64,000 nt of DNA, from positions 17,764,746 to 17,828,745 of the forward strand of contig NC_049983.1 in the NCBI RefSeq assembly GCF_000003815.2, given 5' to 3'. Numbering within the stretch: the stretch's first letter is position 1; each line of letters opens with the position of its first letter. The translations under genes and the position numbers were made by a program. The stretch is from Branchiostoma floridae. Its lineage: Eukaryota > Chordata > Leptocardii > Amphioxiformes > Branchiostomatidae. Positions 53,001 through 57,788 of the stretch are shown here, in pieces. The notes below the pieces were generated by a model. It made no database searches, was not told where the DNA came from, and was given only the letters and a program-made list of their open reading frames with translations.

Positions 53001-55513
53001 AACACTTTCATTACCATAATACATTAAAACTCTCACAATACATAACATTACATGTACACATTGCATTGATTATTTAATTGATAAATTTGTGGCATGGTGA
53101 GTACACTATTAGCGTTATACAGTAAATGGGTCCTCAGGTTAACCTATGTTTATTGCCATAATTTGTTGACTTCATGGCGCATGTGACTTTTTAAGATAGC
53201 ATTGCAAAACACTTGCAAAACACGTCATATAATCTTGTCTTCACCACCCAACTCTCAGGGAGGATGCCGACAAGGTGAAGACCACAGCTGAAGAGGTACG
53301 ACAAGCGTTGGACGCGGCTGAAGTTGCCCAGCGCGATGCAGAACAGGCCATCCGGGATGCTCAGGGTGACATCGACGACGCAGAAGGCAAACTCACAGGG
53401 GTGGGTTCATACAGTCATCCATACAGCCAGCCAGTAGTTTCCTCAGCATCAATACATCTGTTGGCTTGTTTCTGTGTTGCTTGTTATCCTTGTCTTATCC
53501 TTAGTTCTGTCACTGTCTGCTTAGACATCAAATTTGTATGATGTGACCTAACCTTGAATCGTATCTTATGGAAAAGGACACATTTTCTAAAATGTATTAT
53601 TGATATAGGATTAGGGGCAGAACAATGATGAAAGTGTCAATAGCTTCTCTAACAGAATATTTGTAAAGGTGTCTCTTATCTGGAGGTATATCGGTGCACT
53701 GTTATATATTGTTCACTTGAATTGTTCTGCACAGGAGTGTATAAGGAGTGAGCAGCTTAGGTGTTAAAGAAAAGTCATTGTTGAAACCCGCTGGGTATGG
53801 ACAACAGAATTAAAAAAACTTTTGCACCTTTTGACAGATTGAGTCAGAAATCAGCTTGGCAGTGAACAAGATCAACGATGCTTCAGCAAAGATCGCCCAG
53901 ATGAACAATGAATTGACCAACGAGATCGGCCCTAAGTACACCAAGAACCAGGAGAACACCAAGTCTGCCAACGACATCGCCAATGCTGCCATGAAGAAGG
54001 CAAACGATGCCCGTAGTGTAAGTCAGCCTAATGTTTTTACACAACCCTCTACTGATAATACACTGCACTCTGGTATTGAGAATATGGTTAATCATGGCCC
54101 TCACTATTTATTAAGTTCCTTTCAAAGAGAGCTTGTATGCCCTATATAATGTGTTCTCTGTATAATTCCATCATAACTATGAAAAGTTTTAGATTGTGTA
54201 GATTAAAGGTACATCCAAGCTAAAGACAGTTTTTCTTACATGTGCCTACAGCAATTGGATGACCTGAGAGCCAAATACGAGGAGGCCTAATGTTTTTACA
54301 CAACCCTACACTGTACTCTGGTATTCTGGTGCAACATTGACTAGAGAGACTCGATGAAAGAGACTCAGAAACTTCCATACTTCTGGACACCAGGCTAAAT
54401 ACTGTTTGTGCATTATATTTGGATATTGGATGCATTTTGGCAATAGACAATCAATCTGTGCCTGTCGTCAAATGAGAGTGAATATAATGAGTGTTCATGT
54501 ATTGTTACCCTTACCAGATTCTTGTCCATGTGAAGGGAAAATGCCTTCAACAGCTATGTTACAATGTAGCCATGGCTACACTTGCAGAAAAGTGTTAGAT
54601 TGTATGAATTAAGGTACATTCAAGCTAAAGACACCTTTTCTTACACCCACAGCAACTGGATGACCTGAGAGCCAAATACGAGGAGGCTCAGAGGAAGGTG
54701 AATGACCAGTCCACGCCGGGAGACACGTCCGCACAGGCCACCAAGCTGAGACAGGACGCTGCTGCGCTCGCTAGCGAGGTCCAGAAACAACTCACAGACC
54801 TGCAAAGTATGACACAATTTAATCACTACTGACATTTGGGGAATTTTTTTTTATGTAGCGTATGATATGTGGCTACAAGGGATTTGGATAGTGATTTTAA
54901 ACACCACTATTTCCAAGCACAAAGCTAACACTTTTTCCCCAAGCTTTTGATCAGTCCTCTGATCTTTCTCAAGTAAGAATGGCCAAAAGCCAGTGTCACA
55001 TGACCTTAATGGAAGTATGATGTCAGCAACTGGTCAAAGGTGCCAGGCAATCCGTATGACTCCCAGAAAGCTTGCTAGTAAGCAATTAACTTGTGTATGG
55101 AATACATGTAGCATTTATAATCTTCCAAATGTTAGTTATGGTCATACATGAACTTTCATTCCAATTGATATAATCTGTTCGGTCCTTCTGCCTTGTCACC
55201 TCAACTTTCATGTTATTTGAAATTCCGGTGGTTGGACCCTACTGCATTTCTCTAATATTGTTCCATAAGCCACGCTCTATCTTTGCCATAAGGTCCAACT
55301 AGTTGACCTGTAATTTTTATCAAACTGGTGCATTGCGTCGCTGATTGTTTTCTCTCTTCTCCGATTGGTTTAGACCTGAAGCTGTCCTTCACCAGTCAAA
55401 CAGAAACACTGACCACGAAGACAACGGACCTGACAGAACTGCAGCGACGAATGGAGACCATTCTACAAGAAATCACCACCAAGGCCACCGAATACAGCAC
55501 CTGCACGACATGA
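1977..55513 (+). CDS. LAMB1: Laminin subunit beta (LAMB1/LAMB2 class), complete gene of 29 coding exons
   Basis: Secreted beta chain of laminin heterotrimers, which build basement membranes: the LN domain drives network polymerisation and the C-terminal coil pairs with alpha and gamma chains. Exons join at 1977-2013, 21536-22083, 29738-30001, 30418-30538, 31012-31200, 33292-33471, 36400-36509, 37019-37234, 37586-37872, 38198-38318, 38743-38929, 40250-40393, 40684-40915, 41258-41427, 41898-42122, 45944-46167, 46565-46661, 47057-47248, 47767-47947, 48263-48447, 48930-49159, 49476-49688, 49915-50005, 50521-50630, 52566-52717, 53259-53400, 53838-54017, 54653-54806 and 55374-55513. All introns are GT-AG and the sum is 1,773 codons plus stop, close to human LAMB1. 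Domains by residue: signal 1-18, LN about 22-260, LE1-5 262 to about 540, domain IV type B about 545-753, LE6-13 about 754-1175, coil about 1180-1380, six-Cys knot about 1381-1425, coil to the C-terminal Cys. The symbol marks the family; it may be the single ancestor-like co-orthologue of LAMB1, LAMB2 and LAMB4. Introns not listed separately (3, 4, 7-10, 12-14, 16-23, 26, 28) are 226-567 bases; apart from the element noted in intron 23 I saw nothing in them. Confidence 0.96.
11284..12755. mobile_element. Inverted-repeat DNA transposon, CAGGGCTCGAA family, non-autonomous
   Basis: The left end CAGGCCTCAAACTTAAC matches the reverse complement of the right end, CAGGGCTCGAAGTTAAC. A 5-bp direct repeat TTGTG flanks both sides (11279-11283 and 12756-12760). 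TGTCCC motifs repeat just inside each end. No transposase is recognisable. The ends and the 5-bp duplication match the smaller element at 50124-50456, so both belong to one family. A hAT-like origin is plausible from the CAG ends, but this is inference. Confidence 0.75.
11434..12619. mobile_element. Second, nested inverted-repeat element
   Basis: CCGCGGGCAGGCTTTTAGCT near 11434 pairs with a near-perfect inverted copy at about 12597-12619. The pair is distinct from the outer termini at 11284 and 12755. Either one element inserted into another, or these are the inner arms of a compound element. GTAC-containing motifs recur inside both arms. No coding capacity is recognised. Confidence 0.55.
17967..18066. 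other. Assembly gap (100 N)
   Basis: Exactly 100 N inside intron 1. A round length usually marks a gap of unknown size. The flanks do not repeat each other. No coding exon is missing here, because exon 1 joins exon 2 in frame. Confidence 0.98.
18975..20060. mobile_element. Tc1/mariner-like inverted-repeat element, non-autonomous
   Basis: The ends start ACGGCACTGAACTTTAATCC and are perfect inverted repeats of at least 23 bases, flanked by TA on both sides (18973-18974 and 20061-20062). The core ACTTTAATCCAAC is repeated once more inside each end (near 19000 and near 19820). No transposase is recognisable in 1,086 bases. TA duplication and terminal symmetry suggest a Tc1/mariner-type MITE; the family is inferred. 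Confidence 0.75.
21536..22083 (+). CDS. LAMB1: Laminin beta exon 2: signal cleavage and most of the LN domain
   Basis: Residues 13-195. It carries LN hallmarks: [14 protein letters not shown], a WWQS motif, [19 protein letters not shown], and the conserved cysteines of the N-terminal domain. An NLT sequon lies near the start. The acceptor is a NAGNAG (CAG CAG), so starts at 21536 and 21539 both keep the frame; the first adds one alanine. The donor GAG|GTAAGA is strong and phase 0. Confidence 0.95.
24495..24683. mobile_element. Short TA-flanked MITE, CAGTCAAACCTG family
   Basis: It starts TA-CAGTCAAACCTGCCCAAGA and ends with a decayed inverted copy, GTACAGATTTGACG. AGGTGGTC motifs occur inside. 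The same end sequence recurs at 28443-28648 and near 36970, so this is a dispersed repeat. No coding capacity. Confidence 0.6.
26976..27043. repeat. 34-bp tandem duplication, two copies
   Basis: Two head-to-tail copies beginning GAAAAAGTCGAGCTGTAACT differ by a single base near the end (CATA versus CGTA). A young local duplication inside intron 2. Confidence 0.9.
28443..28648. mobile_element. Short MITE, CAGTCAAACCTG family, second copy
   Basis: It begins CCAAAACTGTCCAAGAAGAC and ends CCTTGACTTTGACTG followed by TA. Internal GGTGGTC and an ATGCTTGTTTCAATGGG segment are shared with the copy ending at 36970. The left end is slightly decayed. Confidence 0.6.
29519..29595. repeat. CA and CT microsatellites
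   Basis: A poly-C run is followed by an interrupted CA repeat, then a long CT repeat ending in a CTCAG acceptor look-alike at 29591-29597. It lies about 140 bases upstream of exon 3. The true exon 3 acceptor at 29736-29737 is the one that keeps the frame. Confidence 0.85.
29738..30001 (+). CDS. LAMB1: Laminin beta exon 3: end of LN domain and start of LE1
   Basis: Residues 196-283, phase 0 at both ends. [34 protein letters not shown] and [20 protein letters not shown] are strongly conserved beta-chain LN motifs. NFT is a possible N-glycosylation site. LE1 starts at Cys262. Acceptor TGTGCAG|GTC, donor ATG|GTAAGC. Confidence 0.96.
30418..30538 (+). CDS. LAMB1: Laminin beta exon 4: rest of LE1
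   Basis: Residues 284-323. It encodes [19 protein letters not shown] and the [14 protein letters not shown] stretch characteristic of the first LE module in beta chains. Acceptor TTTCCAG, donor C|GTACGT, ending in phase 1 as LE-boundary exons usually do. Confidence 0.95.
31012..31200 (+). CDS. LAMB1: Laminin beta exon 5: LE2
   Basis: Residues 324-386, one complete LE module in a phase 1-1 exon. [33 protein letters not shown] and [17 protein letters not shown] match beta-1 LE2 almost residue for residue. Acceptor TTTTCCAG, donor C|GTTAGT. Confidence 0.96.
31201..33291 (+). other. Intron 5 (2.1 kb)
   Basis: No exon seen. A roughly 90-bp segment around 31614-31660 is repeated, diverged, around 31705-31755. 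An inverted pair of GATA-type sites (GATAAAGT and ACTTTATC) lies at 32190-32216 within a moderately GC-rich stretch, 31930-32260, which could be regulatory. Confidence 0.6.
33292..33471 (+). CDS. LAMB1: Laminin beta exon 6: LE3
   Basis: Residues 387-446, one LE module, phase 1-1. [31 protein letters not shown] and [14 protein letters not shown] show the eight-cysteine LE pattern. Acceptor CTCCACAG, donor G|GTAGGG. Confidence 0.95.
33472..36399 (+). other. Intron 6 (2.9 kb)
   Basis: It contains an exon-like block at 34038-34149 (acceptor CACGCAG, donor GTAAGT) that breaks the laminin frame, so I do not count it as coding. It also contains a GC-rich segment, 34730-35170, with a TGACCT-C-TGACCT direct repeat at 34930-34942. 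The rest is AT-rich without recognised features. Confidence 0.6.
34930..34942. promoter_or_regulatory. Candidate nuclear-receptor DR1 site
   Basis: TGACCT, one base, TGACCT: a perfect direct repeat with 1-bp spacing, the class bound by RXR, HNF4 and COUP-TF type receptors. It sits in a GC-rich island of intron 6. The motif is seen; function is inferred and chance occurrence is possible. Confidence 0.3.
36400..36509 (+). CDS. LAMB1: Laminin beta exon 7: first half of LE4
   Basis: Residues 447-483. [32 protein letters not shown]. The acceptor CACAAAG is less pyrimidine-rich than its neighbours, but phase and homology fix it. Ends in phase 0 at GTG|GTATGT. Confidence 0.94.
36800..36970. mobile_element. 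Partial MITE, CAGTCAAACCTG family, third copy
   Basis: The right end TACAGGTTTGACTG at 36957-36970 is the inverted form of the family terminus. The internal segment matches the copy at 28443-28648, including ATGCTTGTGTCAATGGGAA. The left end is decayed, so its start is approximate. Confidence 0.5.
37019..37234 (+). CDS. LAMB1: Laminin beta exon 8: end of LE4, LE5, start of domain IV
   Basis: Residues 484-555, phase 0-0. [40 protein letters not shown] and [16 protein letters not shown] mark the truncated LE5 running into the beta-specific LF (domain IV type B) module. Donor GGA|GTGAGT. Confidence 0.95.
37586..37872 (+). CDS. LAMB1: Laminin beta exon 9: domain IV type B, part 1
   Basis: Residues 556-650. 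[20 protein letters not shown] is the signature of beta-chain domain IV, followed by TRPG and [11 protein letters not shown]-rich throughout. Ends in phase 2 at AG|GTACCT. Confidence 0.96.
38198..38318 (+). CDS. LAMB1: Laminin beta exon 10: domain IV type B, part 2
   Basis: Residues 651-691. [20 protein letters not shown] continues domain IV in frame. Acceptor CGCTCCAG, donor TCA|GTAAGC, phase 0 end. Confidence 0.94.
38743..38929 (+). CDS. LAMB1: Laminin beta exon 11: end of domain IV
   Basis: Residues 692-753. [15 protein letters not shown] and [16 protein letters not shown] match the C-terminal end of beta-chain domain IV. Acceptor CTTGCAG, donor C|GTAAGT, phase 1 end leading into LE6. Confidence 0.95.
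38930..40249 (+). other. Intron 11 (1.3 kb) with a candidate 6-nt microexon
   Basis: Mostly AT-rich. A long pyrimidine tract at about 39347-39390 precedes AAG|GAACCC|GTAAGTA at 39401-39415, a possible microexon (39403-39408). A 151-codon open frame at 39495-39950 resembles no protein and is judged spurious. Confidence 0.55.
40250..40393 (+). CDS. LAMB1: Laminin beta exon 12: LE6
   Basis: Residues 754-801, phase 1-1. [20 protein letters not shown] and [19 protein letters not shown] form the first LE module after domain IV. A CC doublet (DMCC) replaces the usual single cysteine plus variable residue. Donor G|GTAAAG. Confidence 0.94.
40684..40915 (+). CDS. LAMB1: Laminin beta exon 13: LE7 and start of LE8
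   Basis: Residues 802-878. [20 protein letters not shown] for LE7, then [20 protein letters not shown] for LE8. Phase 2 end at AC|GTAAGT. Acceptor CTCCTTCAG. Confidence 0.95.
41258..41427 (+). CDS. LAMB1: Laminin beta exon 14: end of LE8 and LE9
   Basis: Residues 879-935. [19 protein letters not shown], then [19 protein letters not shown] of LE9 and CNCNEGYTG. The donor ACTG|GTCAGG is the weakest in the gene (C at +3), but it is the only GT that joins exon 15 (GT CCC AGA TGC) in frame and completes the LE9 loop. Confidence 0.92.
41898..42122 (+). CDS. LAMB1: Laminin beta exon 15: end of LE9 and LE10
   Basis: Residues 936-1010. [15 protein letters not shown], then [16 protein letters not shown] and [20 protein letters not shown] of LE10, ending DQDCK. 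Donor C|GTAAGT in phase 1. It joins either exon 16 directly or the exon-like blocks in intron 15. Confidence 0.95.
42889..43131 (+). CDS. Candidate cassette exon A of laminin beta: 81-codon basic, proline-rich insert
   Basis: Acceptor CTCTACAG and donor A|GTAAGT flank 243 nt that are open in the laminin frame. Both ends are phase 1, so inclusion between exons 15 and 16 adds exactly 81 residues and shifts nothing. The encoded segment begins [16 protein letters not shown], runs into a helix-prone basic stretch [14 protein letters not shown], and ends in a tail with repeated ARPRVPL/KPRAPL-type motifs and PVPPRPAG. It has no cysteine. It is GC-rich like true exons and unlike the surrounding intron. 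It would lie between LE10 and LE11, where vertebrate beta chains have no insert. Exon-like signals are seen; splicing into mRNA is inferred. An exonised intron segment or dead exon remains possible. Confidence 0.6.
44527..44556. repeat. ATTC tetranucleotide microsatellite
   Basis: About seven uninterrupted ATTC units in intron 15, followed by degenerate copies to about 44630. Confidence 0.9.
45443..45595 (+). CDS. Candidate cassette exon B of laminin beta: 51-codon Arg/Pro/Cys-rich insert
   Basis: Acceptor TGTGCCCTCTAG and donor AGAG|GTACTG bound 153 nt, open in the laminin frame and phase 1-1 like candidate A. The product has an Arg/Gln/Pro-rich half ([22 protein letters not shown]) and a cluster of six cysteines in sixteen residues ([16 protein letters not shown]), then PAPPAPRG. 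The six cysteines could pair internally. Three in-phase GTAC donors lie 6 nt apart (45596, 45602, 45608). It is a GC-rich island in AT-rich DNA. Support is weaker than for A because the donor is less consensus and the cysteine spacing matches no LE module. Confidence 0.42.
45944..46167 (+). CDS. LAMB1: Laminin beta exon 16: LE11 and start of LE12
   Basis: Residues 1011-1085. [20 protein letters not shown], then [20 protein letters not shown] and [13 protein letters not shown] of LE11, then [15 protein letters not shown] starting LE12. Acceptor CTCTGTAG, donor GAG|GTTTGT, phase 0 end. Confidence 0.95.
46565..46661 (+). CDS. LAMB1: Laminin beta exon 17: rest of LE12
   Basis: Residues 1086-1117. 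[20 protein letters not shown] and [10 protein letters not shown] complete LE12. Acceptor CTCACAG, donor G|GTGAGT. Confidence 0.95.
47057..47248 (+). CDS. LAMB1: Laminin beta exon 18: LE13 and hinge cysteines
   Basis: Residues 1118-1181. [20 protein letters not shown], then [20 protein letters not shown], then [19 protein letters not shown]. The last cysteines lie where the short arm meets the coil and in family members form interchain disulfides with the alpha and gamma chains. Donor A|GTAAGA. Confidence 0.95.
47767..47947 (+). CDS. LAMB1: Laminin beta exon 19: coiled coil begins (domain II)
   Basis: Residues 1182-1241. [20 protein letters not shown] is followed by acidic heptad-like sequence. 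NET is a possible N-glycosylation site. The frame closes only with donor AA|GTAGGT; reading one base on gives the TAG seen in the unspliced sequence. Confidence 0.9.
48263..48447 (+). CDS. LAMB1: Laminin beta exon 20: coiled coil
   Basis: Residues 1242-1303. Heptad-rich acidic sequence, for example [20 protein letters not shown] and [20 protein letters not shown]. Acceptor TTTTAG, donor G|GTAAGT. Identity rests on phase and context, because coil sequence is poorly conserved. Confidence 0.9.
48930..49159 (+). CDS. LAMB1: Laminin beta exon 21: coiled coil before the beta knot
   Basis: Residues 1304-1380. [20 protein letters not shown] and [20 protein letters not shown] are helical coil sequence. 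Donor AAG|GTACGG, phase 0. The open frame runs upstream through the acceptor, so the start at 48930 is set by ATTTTAG and by phase. Confidence 0.9.
49476..49688 (+). CDS. LAMB1: Laminin beta exon 22: beta-chain cysteine knot (domain alpha)
   Basis: Residues 1381-1451. All six cysteines of the beta-specific loop are present: [16 protein letters not shown], then [10 protein letters not shown]. This interruption of the coil is unique to laminin beta chains and confirms the subunit class. Phase 0-0; donor GAG|GTATGT. Confidence 0.96.
49915..50005 (+). CDS. LAMB1: Laminin beta exon 23: coiled coil (domain I)
   Basis: Residues 1452-1481. [20 protein letters not shown] and AKEVRDKFK, heptad sequence. 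Acceptor CCTTAAG, donor G|GTACGG, phase 1 end. Confidence 0.9.
50124..50456. mobile_element. MITE, CAGGGCTCGAA family, with repeated GGTGCACCC motifs
   Basis: The ends CAGGGCTCGAAAT and ATTTCGAGCCCTG are inverted, with a 5-bp direct repeat AAGAG outside each end (50119-50123 and 50457-50461). Several copies of the palindromic motif GGGTGCACCC or its half-sites lie just inside both ends, like subterminal transposase-binding repeats. It lies in intron 23 and is 333 bases long with no coding capacity. Confidence 0.8.
50521..50630 (+). CDS. LAMB1: Laminin beta exon 24: coiled coil
   Basis: Residues 1482-1518. [20 protein letters not shown] and [14 protein letters not shown] match the region of human beta-1 containing IRNFLTQ and VANEVLK. 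Acceptor CTGTGCAG, donor AAG|GTCAGT. Confidence 0.92.
50789..52318. mobile_element. 1.5 kb Tc1/mariner- or pogo-like inverted-repeat element in intron 24
   Basis: It begins TA-CAGTGAAACTTGTATAAG and ends with the inverted form, CAAGTTTCACTG-TA. CGACCAC-type motifs are repeated inside each end. Three diverged tandem repeats of about 107 bp occupy 50964-51283. A short frame [15 protein letters not shown] at 51302 could be a transposase remnant, but it soon stops. Almost the whole of intron 24 is this element. Confidence 0.75.
50964..51283. repeat. Three tandem repeats of about 107 bp inside the intron 24 element
   Basis: Copies start at about 50964, 51071 and 51176. Each carries TTGCCGAA/TTACCGAA, then a CTGCGTCA-type segment, a GATGATA or near match, and GGCTTGTGTTTTGGC or a close variant. 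Confidence 0.75.
52566..52717 (+). CDS. LAMB1: Laminin beta exon 25: coiled coil
   Basis: Residues 1519-1568. [20 protein letters not shown] and [20 protein letters not shown] align with the human STPQQLQNLTEDI region. Phase 2 end at AA|GTAAGT. Confidence 0.94.
52739..52998. repeat. Diverged tandem duplication of about 130 bp in intron 25
   Basis: GTAAGCGTTTT, AAAAGTCTGTT and CCCATCTAGTT occur in the same order in two adjacent copies starting at about 52739 and 52871. The first starts just after the exon 25 donor. Confidence 0.7.
53259..53400 (+). CDS. LAMB1: Laminin beta exon 26: coiled coil
   Basis: Residues 1569-1616. [20 protein letters not shown] and [20 protein letters not shown] parallel human beta-1 KVTADMVKEALEEAEKAQ. 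Donor GGG|GTGGGT, phase 0. Confidence 0.94.
53838..54017 (+). CDS. LAMB1: Laminin beta exon 27: coiled coil
   Basis: Residues 1617-1676, phase 0-0. [20 protein letters not shown] and [18 protein letters not shown]. Its donor AGT|GTAAGT faces two competing acceptors, at 54252 and 54653. Confidence 0.93.
54252..54290 (+). pseudogene. Duplicated 5' part of exon 28 with in-frame stop (decoy or poison exon)
   Basis: After CCTACAG the sequence encodes [12 protein letters not shown] and then TAA, an exact protein copy of the first 12 residues of exon 28, with a silent change TTG for CTG. The homology breaks at 54286, where intron sequence CCTAATGTTTTTACACAACC, also found at 54027, resumes. It therefore arose by tandem duplication of intron 27 plus the start of exon 28. 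If spliced from exon 27, the protein would end at residue 1688, lacking the last coil and the C-terminal cysteine. Whether it is ever used is unknown. Confidence 0.65.
54653..54806 (+). CDS. LAMB1: Laminin beta exon 28: coiled coil
   Basis: Residues 1677-1727. [20 protein letters not shown] and [20 protein letters not shown] correspond to human LKDLERKYEDNQRYLEDKAQ. The acceptor ACCCACAG follows the decoy copy at 54252. Donor A|GTATGA, phase 1. Confidence 0.94.
55374..55513 (+). CDS. LAMB1: Laminin beta exon 29: C-terminal coil, terminal cysteine and stop
   Basis: Residues 1728-1773, then [23 protein letters not shown] and ATEYSTCTT align with the human C-terminus (VYSTCL). The near-terminal cysteine is the one that bonds to the gamma chain in family members. 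Acceptor GGTTTAG; stop 55511-55513. Confidence 0.96.
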
Positions 55514-55805
55514 GGCTGCTTCCGTCACGCCAGTCTTCTTCGCACGATTACAAACATCCGGATGTATTTATTTGATGAACTTTTGAGATTAAGAAACGGT
55601 ATGAGGCATCTCTCTACAAGCGCAGAACACATTTCTATTGTCAGCTGTCTCATAAGTAGCCTTAGTCTAAAGGTAGTGAAATATTAAACATTGTTCGAGA
55701 CCATCTGTGGGCTCAATGATGAACCAAGCTGTACATTCACTTCAGAAAATGTCTTTGCTTTCTCCGTGGAGGTTTAGTCTCCAGCCATCTGTATATTGCT
55801 ATTTT

Positions 55806-56074
55806 AGAGACACAGCCAGTCTTTGTGAGCTACGGGACCACCAACTTCTATTATAGCCATGTATATCATAACATATTCATCTTTATATCNNNNNNNNNNN
55901 NNNNNNNNNNNNNNNNNNNNNNNNNNNNNNNNNNNNNNNNNNNNNNNNNNNNNNNNNNNNNNNNNNNNNNNNNNNNNNNNNNNNNNNNNAGAGACACAGC
56001 CAGTCTTTGTGAGGTACGGACCCACCAACTTTCCTTATAAGCCATGTATATCATAACATATTCATCTTTATATC
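55806..56074. repeat. About 84-bp sequence repeated on both sides of an assembly gap
   Basis: AGAGACACAGCCAGTCTTTG starts both copies (55806-55889 and 55990-56074), and they end identically in CATCTTTATATC. The copies differ at only a few positions. The first ends exactly where the N run begins and the second begins exactly where it ends. Confidence 0.9.
55890..55989. other. Assembly gap (100 N)
   Basis: Exactly 100 N within the inferred 3' UTR, bracketed by near-identical sequence, suggesting an unresolved overlap rather than missing DNA. Confidence 0.98.
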
Positions 56075-57782
56075 CTAAAGCAAGAAAGTTCTCTGGTGAA
56101 ACATGTTGCATAAACCGTTGTCTTCCGTAACATAAGATAGAAGAAGTAACTGCTGATTTTGCAATACAAGTTCCCACCCAAGACCCTTCAGATAACAAAT
56201 GCAAGCTTTTAAGTTGTATTGAACTTTGATTAATTAAGATTTTTTGGGTTGTTTTTCTCTTCTGTGTGTATGTATGAAATTGCATAATCATATTTTGGTA
56301 AAATGGCAAAAATATACACATGTAATGGGGGTGGTATATTTTTTACTCTTGTAGTTTTTTTTAGTACCTTGGCAGAGTATTGTGTTATTTACTGAATCTT
56401 TTTGACTTGATGCAAATTTGGCAATCACACTTTTAAATTTTGGGGGCTTTTTTATACGTTTTGAGGAAATGTAGAGACTGGCATGGTATGATACCCCTGT
56501 CATGCTACACATGGAAAGTAGATGTTGTGAAATTATGGTCATCATGAAATTATAATAATTTCATATTTATGGGGCACATTCTTACTGGATGGGTCATAAA
56601 ACCCAGGGTATAGCTATGTAATTTCAAGTTTTTGTTTAATTAGATAATCAAGGATGAAGTCTTGTAATTGGTGTACATTATACAGAGAGCTTTTGGTTTT
56701 TAAAGTTATACGTAGGATAGTGGGACATGATGCTCAATTTTGCTTCTAATCTTTTCTTACCATTCTTTTATGTTTGAATCTCAGCAACCTCAACACTACA
56801 CAGACCACTTCGAATTATACCCTTCCGCCTACCACTTGCCGATAAGAACTGAGCATCTTGTCCCTGTAGTCGTAGTAAAATAGATTTAAGTGTTGGATTT
56901 GTCACTCCTCTAGTCACCTTAGTCCATCTTAAGTAAGGCTGTATTTATTGTAGGTAGTCTTATGTCCATTTTACATGGTGTGGTGTCCTTATTAAGTATA
57001 CATGAGAACTACTGGTAACCAGCTGACCAAGCTCTAGACAAGAAAGAGTTGGCCCTGTACACCCTAGCATACCAGTGCAGTAATGCAGTAGTTTTGTTAC
57101 TGCTACATCAAGAAGGTAGTTCACAATGTGCTAAAAGTCAGCACACTGTTAGGAGGTAAATTCAGAAATGGCTAATGCCCAACGGGACTATATTTACATA
57201 GCTTTCTGACAAGCATAGAATCATGACTTAATTCACATGTACTTTTCAATGATTTGTGAAATTTTGCATAGAACCCTTAAGAGAAGATGCCATACAATAA
57301 TGTGAACAGAATGTGCCGAATTACATTTATTCAAATTTGTCTCTGTGACAGAGTGTGTTCTTCATCTACTCGCACACTATATAAAAACAGTGGACCCTTA
57401 CTCTACTAGTCTTCAGACATAGGGATTAAGTATAGAAACAAATTACAGAAACATTACAAACTAGAATTGCAGGCGGTTTGTTAACAAACAGAGATAATTT
57501 TTGGAAAGGATGTTGGCAGATCTTCAAAGAGAACAAAAACACAGATTTGCATCTATTGTTTTTTGTCCAGGACAAATGAATGAATGTAATTTTGCCACTA
57601 TAGCTGAAATTAACACAGGTATGAAGTAGGGTGTACAGTGTACATGTTCTGACATTAAACAGGGAGGGATCCGACATAGGGGATATTTTTATATCATTCA
57701 GTGACCATGATAAAGCTGTTCACCAGGGTGAGGTGCTATTGTGAATTTTTCAGTTCCCTGTACTTTTTACTTCTGTGAGGAT

Positions 57783-57788
57783 AATAAA
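57783..57788 (+). terminator. Candidate poly-A signal AATAAA
   Basis: AATAAA with a downstream GT-rich region. It is the best canonical signal after the laminin stop codon. Cleavage would fall near 57805. Confidence 0.5.

Noticed and set aside
55683-55688. ATTAAA as the main laminin poly-A signal
   Set aside because: Possible for a short isoform, but a canonical AATAAA with GT-rich downstream sequence at 57783 is stronger.
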